Part shown: positions 38,229 through 45,403 of the stretch, piece by piece | Position numbering within the stretch: the stretch's first letter is position 1 | How the letters are laid out: each line of letters begins with the position of its first letter | Assembly (NCBI RefSeq): GCF_021130785.1 | Contig: NC_060213.1 | Location: forward strand, 99,316,501-99,380,500 | DNA length: 64,000 nt | Direction: 5' to 3' | DNA from: Homalodisca vitripennis | Taxonomy: Eukaryota > Arthropoda > Insecta > Hemiptera > Cicadellidae | The notes under the pieces: model-generated | Told to the model about the DNA's origin: nothing | Database searches by the model: none | Seen by the model: the letters and a program-made list of their open reading frames with translations, nothing else | Made by a program: the position numbers and the translations under genes

Positions 38229-38627
38229 TTAATGATCTACTTCGTCATATTCAGGATTCTCTTCCTTAAATTTTGCGATCTCGGTCACATATTTCAATAA
38301 AATCTGCACAGGATAGTAACCGCTATCTATAATATTGTTCCAATCAACTGTATCTTTATTTTCATCCAAAAACTTTATACTCAAGTGTTGATAGAGACAA
38401 AGAACAGACATATGATCTTTTAATTGATAATGTATATTTTCTTGAATGAACTCTGATGATAAAGTTTGATATTTAGCAATGTTATACCAATTCAATTTGT
38501 TTACGTATAATCTCATCATATCTTCGGATAATTCATATTTTTGAGAAATGTCATCCCAATGTTCTTTTTTCAAATCTCTTTCGTGTTGCATGATAAAAAG
38601 ATCGAAAGCACTGTAATGTCCCGCCAT
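38229..38627 (-). CDS. Helical repeat protein with LS..FI motifs
   Basis: 132 residues. Contains repeats of the form (Y)Q.LS..FI/L..N: KYELSEDMMRLYVNKLNWYN, KYQTLSSEFIQEN and LYQHLSIKFLDENKDTVDWN, spaced about 24-36 residues apart. Similar repeats with W..I..YQ.LS occur in proteins of large DNA viruses; their function is unknown. TIR gene A (51334) shows the same YQDLSTQFIKEH motif, so the two may be relatives. It begins ATGGCGGG after TTTTTTCCTAATAAATAGAG. Downstream of the small zinc-ribbon gene, upstream of the capsid gene, same strand. Acidic C-terminus. Confidence 0.65.
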   Translation of the reverse strand: MAGHYSAFDLFIMQHERDLKKEHWDDISQKYELSEDMMRLYVNKLNWYNIAKYQTLSSEFIQENIHYQLKDHMSVLCLYQHLSIKFLDENKDTVDWNNIIDSGYYPVQILLKYVTEIAKFKEENPEYDEVDH

Positions 38628-38655
38628 CTCTATTTATTAGGAAAAAATTTCAAAA

Positions 38656-38799
38656 TCAAGTTTTTATAAATTGGCTCTTTTTTGCGTTACATTCAGCACA
38701 TTTTCCAGAAATTCTCTTAACTCCATTGATGTTTGCATAGTATTTTATATCATTTGTTGCAGTTTTTTCTTTACATCTCACACAATATATGAGCGCCAT
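38656..38799 (-). CDS. 47-residue zinc-ribbon protein (DUF5679-like)
   Basis: Starts ATGGCGCTC after TTTTCCTTATATAA and ends at TGA, giving 47 residues. C6, C9, C34 and C37 form a zinc ribbon (YCVRCKEKT ... NGVKRISGKCAECNAKKS). The layout matches the small C..CK.KT...NG.....G.C..C.. zinc ribbons found in phage and viral proteins, and also the N-terminus of this element's own integrase (C8, C11, C36, C39, with NGLYRIAAKCSKCKTNKSKF). Part of the leftward structural-gene block, 14 bases downstream of the fibre candidate. Probably nucleic-acid- or protein-binding; precise role unknown. Confidence 0.72.
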   Translation of the reverse strand: MALIYCVRCKEKTATNDIKYYANINGVKRISGKCAECNAKKSQFIKT

Positions 38800-38813
38800 T
38801 TATATAAGGAAAA

Positions 38814-39852
38814 TTAGTCATCATAGCCGCCTAATCCATTAAATCTGTTATCAATATTTTCAAAAGTTTTATTAACATCTTCTTTAAATTTATTAAAGTT
38901 TTCTTCTAGTTTATTTACTTTATCGAGATATAAAGAGTATCGATCATCTATTTTTTTAAGTAATTCATTATTATGTGTTACTTTCTCATTGAAACGTGTA
39001 CCAAAATTTTCAAAAAAGTTTACTTTCTCATTGAAATGTGTATCAAAATCTTCCAGAATTTTGTTAATTACTTCACCAACTAATACATTAACATCATTTT
39101 TATATGTATTAAAGTTTTCTTCTAGTTTATTTACTTTATCAAGTAATTCACCAACATCGTCTACTGATCTTTTACTTCTTTCATCAAGTTTTTCATAGAC
39201 TTCTGTTGTAAAATCTTTAACATGCTGTTTATGATTCTCATAATTTTGTTTTAGTTCATTAAACATTTTAATAGGATTTTCTAATTGAATCATTACAACA
39301 ACATCAAATGGATTAATTCCTTTACTAACACCGCTAATTCTTTTTCCTTTAAAATCTAAGGCATTTTTAACATTCGGATCATGTAAATCAACAATATCGA
39401 TGTTTTCTGATAATTTTAGAGGTTTTAAAATTTGTTCTTTAACAACAACATCATGTTTGTCAATACCAGGTCGAACACCGACAATTCTTTTTTTATTAGC
39501 TAAACTAACATAATTCTTTTCAACTTTGATCGCTTCAGTAATTTTATCAGCTTTTTTCGATATGAGACATTAAATTGGTAAATAATTTTTTTACACCATC
39601 ATCAACTTCTTTTTCCAATGTTTTTATTTTATCAGCAACTTCATTTGAACTCATGAAATTTGCAAGTTTGTTATCATATTCTGCTTTAAAATCTTCAATC
39701 TCGACAGCAAACATATCTGAATCTGGAAGGTTTTGTAATACATTTTCTAACTTGTTATCAAACCCATTTCTCAAACTATCAAAATTCAAACTATTATCTA
39801 CATTTTGAATAATTTGTGTTCCAAATACGTCAAAAATATTTTGTGAATCCAT
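38814..39852 (-). pseudogene. Coiled-coil fibre-like protein, one frameshift
   Basis: The coding frame starts at the MDSQNIFDVFG methionine (39850-39852; AATAAATATGG context). It runs to a break in a 6-base T run on the + strand (39552-39557) and resumes, offset by one base, to the stop at 38814; the total would be about 345 codons. The middle carries two copies of a K.RI.GV..GI...DVVV motif (about 39457-39500 and 39299-39350). The C-terminal ~150 residues are heptad-rich coiled coil with repeated KVNKLEENFN and F..HFNEKV segments. Short RI..V......DAVT-type repeats followed by coiled coils are typical of phage and adenovirus-type trimeric fibre and tail proteins. A surface fibre role is therefore plausible but inferred. 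The start overlaps the end of the protease gene by 23 bases. Confidence 0.6.
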
Positions 39853-40225
39853 ATTTATTAAGTAATAATTTGTTAACAACTTCTTTAAAATCTTTACCAG
39901 TACTCAGTTCATTCAAAACAAAAACACATAAATGACCACAAATTGGGGGATCTTTATAGTCTTGAATCTGAGAATCATTGTAGTAGACGCTTGATTTTTT
40001 CAAATATTTAATCAATTCTATAGGTGGTTTGTCCTCAATTCTTCCATACGAATCAAAATAACATGCATTCTTATCATTTTTATAATAACAAATCCAATGC
40101 GTTCCACTTCCCATAATCGAGTCTAAATTCACAATTCCACATTCAAATTTCTTAACTTTTTCAGGTAATGTATCTCTCATGAAGATTCCTCTAAAATGTT
40201 TAATATTTTTGCAGATTTCTTCCAA
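39830..40225 (-). CDS. Adenain-like cysteine protease
   Basis: About 131 residues from a TTG at 40223-40225. The catalytic set fits the adenovirus/Ulp1 C5 family: H43 (GSGTHWICYY), D58 (YFDSYG), Q88 and C96 in PPICGHLC. Role by family: maturation of virion precursor proteins. There is no ATG near the N-terminus. The frame stays open upstream to a TAA just inside an 8-base A run (+ strand T run 40256-40263) that also ends the upstream gene, and residues FEIKPLTFGELEEI before the TTG look conserved in style. Translation may therefore begin at a non-ATG codon, by frame change from the upstream gene, or the run may have lost a base. The end overlaps the fibre-like gene. Confidence 0.85.
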   Translation of the reverse strand: MEEICKNIKHFRGIFMRDTLPEKVKKFECGIVNLDSIMGSGTHWICYYKNDKNACYFDSYGRIEDKPPIELIKYLKKSSVYYNDSQIQDYKDPPICGHLCVFVLNELSTGKDFKEVVNKLLLNKYGFTKYF

Positions 40226-40236
40226 TTCCCCGAATG

Positions 40237-40698
40237 TTAAAGGTTTGATTTCAAATTTTTTTTAATGTTTGATTTCACGTAATTCAAAGTTTTTTCATCT
40301 AATCCAGATCCTGTAACATCTTCCAACTCTTTATCTAACCAATTTAAAATGTTTCGAACATTAGGAATCACATCCTTTTTAACGATTGGAGCAGCTTTAC
40401 GAACATAAGGAACAACATTTTTAACAACTGGAATATTTTCTCCAAAATCTAATAAATCTTTCAAAAGTCCACCATTTTTAAGTTCTTTCAACTGATTATA
40501 AGAAAATTCTATTCTGGTTCCTTTATTGTTTTTCTTATGTTTTTCGAGTTTATTGTATTGTCTATTTGTTAAAAATATCTTATCTTCGCCATTTTTTAGT
40601 TGATCTATTTTAAATTGAATACTAACGGGTATTTTCTTCTTAAAAGCGGATTTTATTTTTTCTTTCTGATTTTTGCTGAAATTTACGTTCACCTCCAT
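40237..40698 (-). CDS. Basic virion precursor protein (core/pX-like) with a GSG site
   Basis: 153 residues, very basic. The N-terminal half (KNQKEKIKSAFKKKIPVSIQ ... LTNRQYNKLEKHKK ... IEFSYNQLKELKNGGLL) matches a layout recurrent in Polinton virion proteins: a segment ending in S..Q...L..GG.L. A VPYVRKAAPIVKKDVIP amphipathic stretch follows. VTGSG at 40303-40317 resembles the (M/I/L)XGX-G cleavage sites of adenovirus protease. Starts ATGGAGG after TTTTAACTATATAA. Lies directly upstream of the protease on the same strand and ends within a run of eight A. Likely an internal core or cement protein; exact equivalence to an adenovirus protein is not established. Confidence 0.65.
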   Translation of the reverse strand: MEVNVNFSKNQKEKIKSAFKKKIPVSIQFKIDQLKNGEDKIFLTNRQYNKLEKHKKNNKGTRIEFSYNQLKELKNGGLLKDLLDFGENIPVVKNVVPYVRKAAPIVKKDVIPNVRNILNWLDKELEDVTGSGLDEKTLNYVKSNIKKNLKSNL

Positions 40699-40706
40699 TT
40701 ATATAG

Positions 40707-42016
40707 TTAAAATTTCAAGTTCTCTTCGATTCCCATTCCTAGTTTTCTCTTCAAAAACATTGCTCCAGCTGTTGGAAGCGCCACAAATCTTTCACCTAAA
40801 CTAGCATCTTTTGATAAAAATCTATCCATTGCCTTATCTTGCAAAACTTTATCTGCGATATGTCTGGAATTTGTGTCTCTATGTTTTGCATAAAAAATAT
40901 CGTGTTCCATAGCAGCTTGATCTAATTTATTTATACCAGTATCTCCTCTTTTTAGTCTTTTTTCGAGTTTTGTGCCAGGCCCCAGATACTGATAAGTTGG
41001 TACGTGTAATTCAAAAGGTAAATTGTTGATAAAATCATTCAAAAGTCCGCTACCTTCAATCATAGATGAACTTATTGCCGGCAAAACTCGTTTTAAATAT
41101 TTAATTCCATCAGGTTTTTCAATCATTTCATCAAGTTTGTTCGAAATAAAATCTTTAATCGCTTTCTTTTCGTTCAAAAAATTGTTGTTTCCAGCCTTTT
41201 CTTGAGCATAAATATAATTAATAATTCCATCGAGTTTTGTCAAATCGTCGATATATCTGTATTCAATCTTATTATCACTGTATTTTCTCACACCTGATCC
41301 TTCGATTCGTTTTTTCCCAAATTGGTTTAATCAAATTGAGATATTTTTTACCTTTACTTGACTTTGGTTTCTTAGTTGATGGATCATTATTTTTGTAAAT
41401 TGAGTCAGATTCCCATAAAATTTCTGTATACTTTTTTAAATCTTCTTCAGAATATAAATTATCTTTTGGAACATCAGTGCCTGTTAATAATCTCCATAAA
41501 CCTTGAGTTCCTTCATATGTTTTTTCATTAATAATGATATCATTATGCTCAAAATTCACGGGCAAATTTCCAATCATAAAACTTTTCTTTTTTCTGTCCC
41601 AATACAAACCAAATTTATCATCCTTTGCTCTAGGAAGAAATTTTTTTACCAATTTCACCAATTATTATATCCGTTGTTCCAGGACTTATTGGTTCAACTA
41701 TGGTAGAGTCTTCAATGATTCGAGGTCTAAATGGTGTTGAAGATGGTAATTTTGGCAATTCAAACTCAGATTCTGGTATCGAAATATCAGCAAATTGTCG
41801 TACAACTGGAACCAAATTCATTAAATTTTGATTATCGCTTAAAACATTTTCAATTTTGCCCTCAACATTTTTTATTGCAGATGTTACAGGTTGATTAATT
41901 TTTTGAATAAATTCTTGTTCTTTTTCATCAATTCGAATCTGTTCTTTAAATTCTTTGATTAATTTCTTTTCTATTTGATCAAGTTTTTTTGCTTCTTCTG
42001 AAGTTACGTTCGCCAT
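40707..42016 (-). pseudogene. PLA2-type virion precursor, three-part, two frameshifts
   Basis: One gene of about 436 codons, now in three frames: 42016 to about 41641, then to about 41310, then to 40707. Both breaks fall in T runs on the + strand (7 T at 41641-41647; 6 T at 41310-41315), each consistent with one extra base. The N-terminal part is a charged coiled coil followed by a proline-rich linker. The middle has FGLYWDRKKKSFMIGN and YEGTQGLWRLLTGTDVP, an uncharacterised domain recurrent in arthropod Polinton proteins. The last part has AGNNNFLNE, then a phospholipase A2 core of parvovirus VP1 type: YLGPGTKLEKRL (calcium loop) and MEHDIFYAKHRD (catalytic HD). IEGSG occurs twice (41292-41306 and 41046-41060), matching the protease consensus IXGX-G. 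Probably a membrane-penetration or minor virion precursor; broken here. Confidence 0.78.
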
Positions 42017-42034
42017 TTATTTAGGAAAATTTTG
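42017..42034 (-). promoter_or_regulatory. Start-proximal AT motif of the PLA2-type precursor
   Basis: Coding strand AAAATTTTCCTAAATAA directly before ATGG; the CTAA variant of the shared motif. Confidence 0.5.
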
Positions 42035-42248
42035 AAACGTAAACGTGGAACGTGGAAACGTGAACACGAAACGTGAAAACGAGAACACGAAACGTGAACA
42101 CGGAACGTAAAACGTGAACGTGGAACGTGGAAACGTGAACACGAAACGAGAACACGAAACGTGGAACGTAAAACGTGAACGTGAAACGTAAAACGTGAAC
42201 GTGGAACGTAAAAACGAGAACACGAAACGTAAACGTGAACGTAAAAAC
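42035..42248. repeat. ACGT-rich tandem array inside the Polinton
   Basis: About 210 bases made of short units of the type (G)AACGTGAAC, ACGAAACGTG and AACGTGGA, with 5-6-base periodicity and ACGT in almost every unit. It sits between the ATPase and the PLA2-type precursor. Minus-strand frames of 77 and 84 codons in it are low-complexity by-products (RSRFTF, VSCSRF). No other part of the element resembles it. Confidence 0.9.
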
Positions 42249-42266
42249 ATGAAAACAACTAGATTA

Positions 42267-42874
42267 TCACACGTTTATATTGGAAAATTTATTCAAATAT
42301 TTACCACTTTTAGGCTTCAAAGTTAGATTAATAGTTAAAAATCCGTAGTCTTCCTTCCAAATTTTATCACATAACTCAATAAAGTGGTTAAAACTCATAT
42401 CAGATCCCACATAATTGTTATAAATCTTTCTCGAATAGTGATCATCTTGCTTAAAATTGGGAAAGATAGATACAAGATATGTTTTTGTGACGAGACATTA
42501 CGAAATATTCCTTAATAACGTCCTGATTTTCCAAAATACAATCATCAAAAACGATTAACGAATTGGGTTTACATTCGCTTAACGGAACTATGTCCTCAGA
42601 AGCATTATAAAAATGTGATATTTTTTTGTTTAAGTTTTTCTCAATATTTTCAAATCTTTCTTGTAATTTTTTATAGGCGTCTTGTTCTAAAGATTTACTA
42701 AAAACATACAAATTGGAATAAGGAATCAACCTATTGTAGATAAAATTCAATAATAAAGTTGTTTTTTCCACATCCACTTGAACCAACAATTAACAATCTG
42801 ATTGGTTGATCTTTCTTATTTTCTTCAAACGTTTGAAGTTTTATCTGATCTTTTTGCTTTAAAAATGTCTCCAT
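42267..42874 (-). pseudogene. Packaging ATPase (FtsK/HerA, A32 type), two frameshifts
   Basis: About 202 codons from ATGGAGAC at 42872-42874 to a stop at 42267. The Walker A region (LLIVGSSGCGK) is followed at once by a frame break in a 6-base T run (+ strand 42762-42767). The next frame (to 42451) carries Walker B-type SLIVFDDC and a sensor-like MSRHKN..CIYLSQ. A second break near 42451-42457 leads to the C-terminal part (HYSRKIYNNYVG ... KIWKED). By family it would drive DNA into preformed capsids. Both breaks are consistent with one extra base. Divergent from penton, with 40 bases between the starts. As read, no functional ATPase is encoded. Confidence 0.85.
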
Positions 42875-42890
42875 TTAAATAGAAGATTTT
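42875..42890 (-). promoter_or_regulatory. TCTA-type start motif of the ATPase gene
   Basis: Coding strand AAAATCTTCTATTTAA directly before ATGG. Confidence 0.55.
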
Positions 42891-42914
42891 CATCTTGAAG
42901 CAACGCTTGCGAAA

Positions 42915-43649
42915 ATGAAGCTGTTCAAGTTGACTTCAGAAAGCTCTAAATTAGTTTTAAACTTGGAACATCCTATACACTTAGAGGAAGAATCAAATTA
43001 TTTTATCGGTTTAAGCGGCTTTTATTCTGATAATTTTGTAATAAATATTAGTGAAAGTTCTCCTTATTGTATAGGATTTAGTATGAAGAACGTAACAAAA
43101 TATTATGGTTTAAACAAAGGATATTATACTTTCGATCAAATAAAAAATTCCCTTAAAAATTATCTGAAAACATTCAAACAATCAGATAAATCTTTAAACT
43201 TTGACGAAAACAAGTTTGAAATGCAAAAAAATTATCTTTCTAATAAAATTCAAATAAAATCACCAGTAAGAATAATGTTTTCAGCAATTATTGTAGATTT
43301 ATTAGGGTTTGTTCAAGAAACTATTGAGCCAAATCAGGTATATTTAGGAAATAAAACGCCAAAATTTAGACCGTTTGATGTAATTGAAGTACACTGTAAT
43401 CTCGTTGAACCTAGTTTTGAAAATCATACCGAACACTTACACAAAGAATCTGAAATTTTGTACACATTTTTCCCAAATGTTACTTATGGATCAAAAATCA
43501 GTGAAAAACCGAATGAAATCGATTATATTCCAATTAGAAAAAATATTAAAAGAATTCAAAAAATCGTTCTAACTATACAAGACTCTGAGGGAAATTTATT
43601 AAATAATGAGAGTAAAACAACAATATATTTAAGATTGTCGAAAGAATGA
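42915..43649 (+). CDS. Penton-type minor capsid protein
   Basis: 244 residues, intact. The layout fits Polinton minor capsid (single jelly-roll penton) proteins: an opening strand with LFKLTSESSKLVLNLEHPI, then YFIGLSGFYSDN (about residues 29-40), a helical YYTFDQIKNSLKNYL segment, RIMFSAIIVDLLGF, FDVIEVHCNLVEPS (about 156-169) and a C-terminal strand KRIQKIVLTIQDSEG. By family it occupies the capsid vertices. Starts ATGAAG; unlike most genes here it lacks the TCTA motif and TAAATGG context, though TTTTCATCTTGAA lies 25 bases upstream. Opposite strand to the ATPase. Confidence 0.8.
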   Translation: MKLFKLTSESSKLVLNLEHPIHLEEESNYFIGLSGFYSDNFVINISESSPYCIGFSMKNVTKYYGLNKGYYTFDQIKNSLKNYLKTFKQSDKSLNFDENKFEMQKNYLSNKIQIKSPVRIMFSAIIVDLLGFVQETIEPNQVYLGNKTPKFRPFDVIEVHCNLVEPSFENHTEHLHKESEILYTFFPNVTYGSKISEKPNEIDYIPIRKNIKRIQKIVLTIQDSEGNLLNNESKTTIYLRLSKE

Positions 43650-43834
43650 TGAATCAAGGGGAGCTATTGAATAGCTTACCTTCAAATTTTCAAGAAAACA
43701 ACTTTTGAATGTATAAATTACAGGAGTCTATCCCATAGACCCCTTAACAATCTTCATCCTGACCCTGTTTTTATCAATGAATCTAGACTTTATACTGAAA
43801 TAAAAATTACTAGTTAAATTTCTTTTCTATCTAA
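43650..43834 (+). pseudogene. Fragment of a second BRO-N gene
   Basis: About 43704-43817 aligns with an internal part of the BRO gene at about 44010-44120. CATAGACCCCTTAACAATCT corresponds to CATAGACCCTTTCAAAATCT, and the frame gives SHRPLNNLHPDPVFINES against CHRPFQNLHPDTIFINES, then stops at 43815-43817. The N-terminal and C-terminal parts are absent. A tiny frame before it (MNQGELLNSLPSNFQENN, starting at the penton stop) is in another frame and of unknown meaning. Confidence 0.75.
43821..43834 (+). promoter_or_regulatory. TCTA-type start motif of the BRO gene
   Basis: TCTTTTCTATCTAA directly precedes TTGGAG, exactly where other genes have ATGG after the same motif. Confidence 0.6.
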
Positions 43835-44644
43835 TTGGAGTCAGTTGTAGACCTACTCAACAATCAACTTACATTCAATAATAAAGACATTTGCACGATT
43901 GTTGACGAAAATAATGAAATTTGGTTTAAGGCTAAAGATGTTGCAGAAATTTTACAATATGAAAATACTAGACAAGCTATCATAAATAATATTGATAATG
44001 ACGAGAAAATAGCCTTTAAATATATAAATTACAAGAGTCTATGCCATAGACCCTTTCAAAATCTTCATCCTGACACTATTTTCATTAATGAATCTGGATT
44101 TTATTCTTTAATACTAAGATCTAATAAATTAGAAGCAAAAACCTTTCAAAAGTGGGTTACAAAAGAAGTTTTGCCAAGTATTCGTAAATTTGGTGAGTAC
44201 AAACTTGAAAACAAGATTAAATATTTAGAGGACGAAGTTAAACACTTGCAAATTAAAGATGAAATAAAAACGGAAATAATCGCAAAACAAAGTGTAAAAA
44301 TTGACTTAATGAAACCAGACCTTGTTTGTAAAGATTTTGCTAAGAAAAAACACCATGTTTTTGTATTAATTAAGAAGAATCACATGTGGGAATATCCTTA
44401 TTACGTTATCAGAGCTCAAAAGAGAGAAATACCGAAAAGATTGAAAGAACTTGAAATTGATTACCCAGAAATGGAAATTTTATTAAGACAAGGAGATCCA
44501 AATAGTATAAATCTCTACAACCAAATGAAAGAATCTTTGAATATTTTATACAACGGAAATCATTTTACTACAAATATGGCAGAATCTCGACTGATTTATA
44601 GAATATCTAAATTACACGATGAAAATGTTTCTAAATTTTACTAA
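43835..44644 (+). CDS. BRO-N family protein, initiation codon now TTG
   Basis: 269 codons open. Residues 1-115 form a BRO-N domain: WFKAKDVAEILQYENTRQAI, then FINESGFYSLILRSNKLEA and FQKWVTKEVLPSIRKFGEY. A coiled coil follows (about 118-155, ENKIKYLEDEVKHLQIKDE), then a C-terminal domain with VFVLIKKNHMWEYPYYVIRA and EILLRQGDPNSINLYNQ, like the C-terminal regions of insect-virus BRO/KilA proteins. BRO proteins of baculoviruses and other insect viruses bind DNA and may modulate transcription. The start motif TTTTCTATCTAA is followed by TTGG, so the expected ATG is replaced by TTG; the next in-frame ATG lies beyond the BRO-N domain. It is therefore either weakly expressed or disabled. The 3' end overlaps the convergent zinc-finger gene by 14 bases. 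Confidence 0.82.
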   Translation: MESVVDLLNNQLTFNNKDICTIVDENNEIWFKAKDVAEILQYENTRQAIINNIDNDEKIAFKYINYKSLCHRPFQNLHPDTIFINESGFYSLILRSNKLEAKTFQKWVTKEVLPSIRKFGEYKLENKIKYLEDEVKHLQIKDEIKTEIIAKQSVKIDLMKPDLVCKDFAKKKHHVFVLIKKNHMWEYPYYVIRAQKREIPKRLKELEIDYPEMEILLRQGDPNSINLYNQMKESLNILYNGNHFTTNMAESRLIYRISKLHDENVSKFY

Positions 44645-44966
44645 AAACTCTCGATTTATTATATTTTGTTTGTAAATGTTTAGCATAACTAGGTAACCAT
44701 TGTAAAATCTTTTTTTCATATTCACAAGGCATTTCGTTTTTATAACTTTCGCTGAAAATTTTTTTAGCACAATCTTTGCAAAAAGCATCTTTTCTATCTT
44801 TACTATACTGCCAGTTATTAAATTCAGAAATATTTTTAATTTCTTTACAAAAGTAAAAATTTTTTTCTTCTAAAGTTAATTTGTCCATTTTAACGTATAA
44901 TTCCTTACAATAACAGTCTTTTCTATTCTCTTCTTGACACTTTGTACATTTCTTTTGAGACTCCAT
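44631..44966 (-). CDS. Zinc-finger protein, degenerating paralogue
   Basis: 111 residues, a tandem copy of the gene at 45000-45383. Retains KKCTKCQE and FCKDCAKK and the ending LPSYAKHLQTKYNKSRV. It has lost about 16 residues after the first pair. Key metal ligands are changed: CLKC became FYFC, the CECG pair became CEYE, and the final H became N. Starts ATGGAGTC after TTTCTATATAA. The duplicated unit is about 372 bases and includes the tail of the BRO gene (ATTACACGATGAAAATGTT at 44611 and 44983). Probably on its way to losing function. Confidence 0.7.
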   Translation of the reverse strand: MESQKKCTKCQEENRKDCYCKELYVKMDKLTLEEKNFYFCKEIKNISEFNNWQYSKDRKDAFCKDCAKKIFSESYKNEMPCEYEKKILQWLPSYAKHLQTKYNKSRVFSKI

Positions 44967-44980
44967 TTATATAGAAACAA
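44967..44980 (-). promoter_or_regulatory. TCTA-type start motif, zinc-finger paralogue
   Basis: Coding strand GTTTCTATATAA directly before ATGG. Confidence 0.55.
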
Positions 44981-44999
44981 TTATTACACGATGAAAATG

Positions 45000-45383
45000 T
45001 TAAACTCTTGAATTATGATATTTTGTTTGTAAATGTTTTTGATAATTATTTAACCATTTTATAGTTCTTCCACATTCACATTGAGTATCTTCATAATATA
45101 ATCTATGGTGATTCTTCTTTACACAATCTTTACAATATGAGTCTTTCTTATCTCTACTATAGTGATCACTATTAAACTCTGAAATTTTTTTAGTTTCTTT
45201 ACATTTAAGACATTCTTTATCTTCCAAAGTTAATTTTTCTATTTTATCATATAATTCTTTATGATATTCCCTTTCACAATCTTTGCAATTATAATGCATT
45301 CCATCTTTCCTATTTTTATCTTTATAAAATTCATTTAAATCTTTAAATTCTTTGCACTTTGTACATTTCTTTTGATGCGCCAT
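45000..45383 (-). CDS. Zinc-finger protein with three metal-binding modules
   Basis: 127 residues, intact. Module 1: KKCTKCKEFKDLNEFYKDK, then HYNCKDC. Module 2: CLKCKETKKISEFNSDHYS, then YCKDC. Both have the C..C...K....F.......D....C..C layout seen in phage and viral HNH-associated zinc ribbons. Module 3: QCECGRTIKWLNNYQKHLQ ending TKYH, a C.C...H....H-type finger. Starts ATGGCGC after TTTTCTATATATAA. Lies just downstream of the integrase, same strand, suggesting joint expression. Nucleic-acid binding is likely, target unknown. Confidence 0.75.
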   Translation of the reverse strand: MAHQKKCTKCKEFKDLNEFYKDKNRKDGMHYNCKDCEREYHKELYDKIEKLTLEDKECLKCKETKKISEFNSDHYSRDKKDSYCKDCVKKNHHRLYYEDTQCECGRTIKWLNNYQKHLQTKYHNSRV

Positions 45384-45400
45384 TTATATATAGAAAATTT
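45384..45400 (-). promoter_or_regulatory. TCTA-type start motif, zinc-finger gene
   Basis: Coding strand AAATTTTCTATATATAA directly before ATGG. Confidence 0.6.
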
Positions 45401-45403
45401 ATA

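Noticed and set aside
42004..42258. Minus-strand frames of 77 and 84 codons
   Set aside because: They arise from the ACGT tandem array; the residues are pure short-period repeats without gene context.
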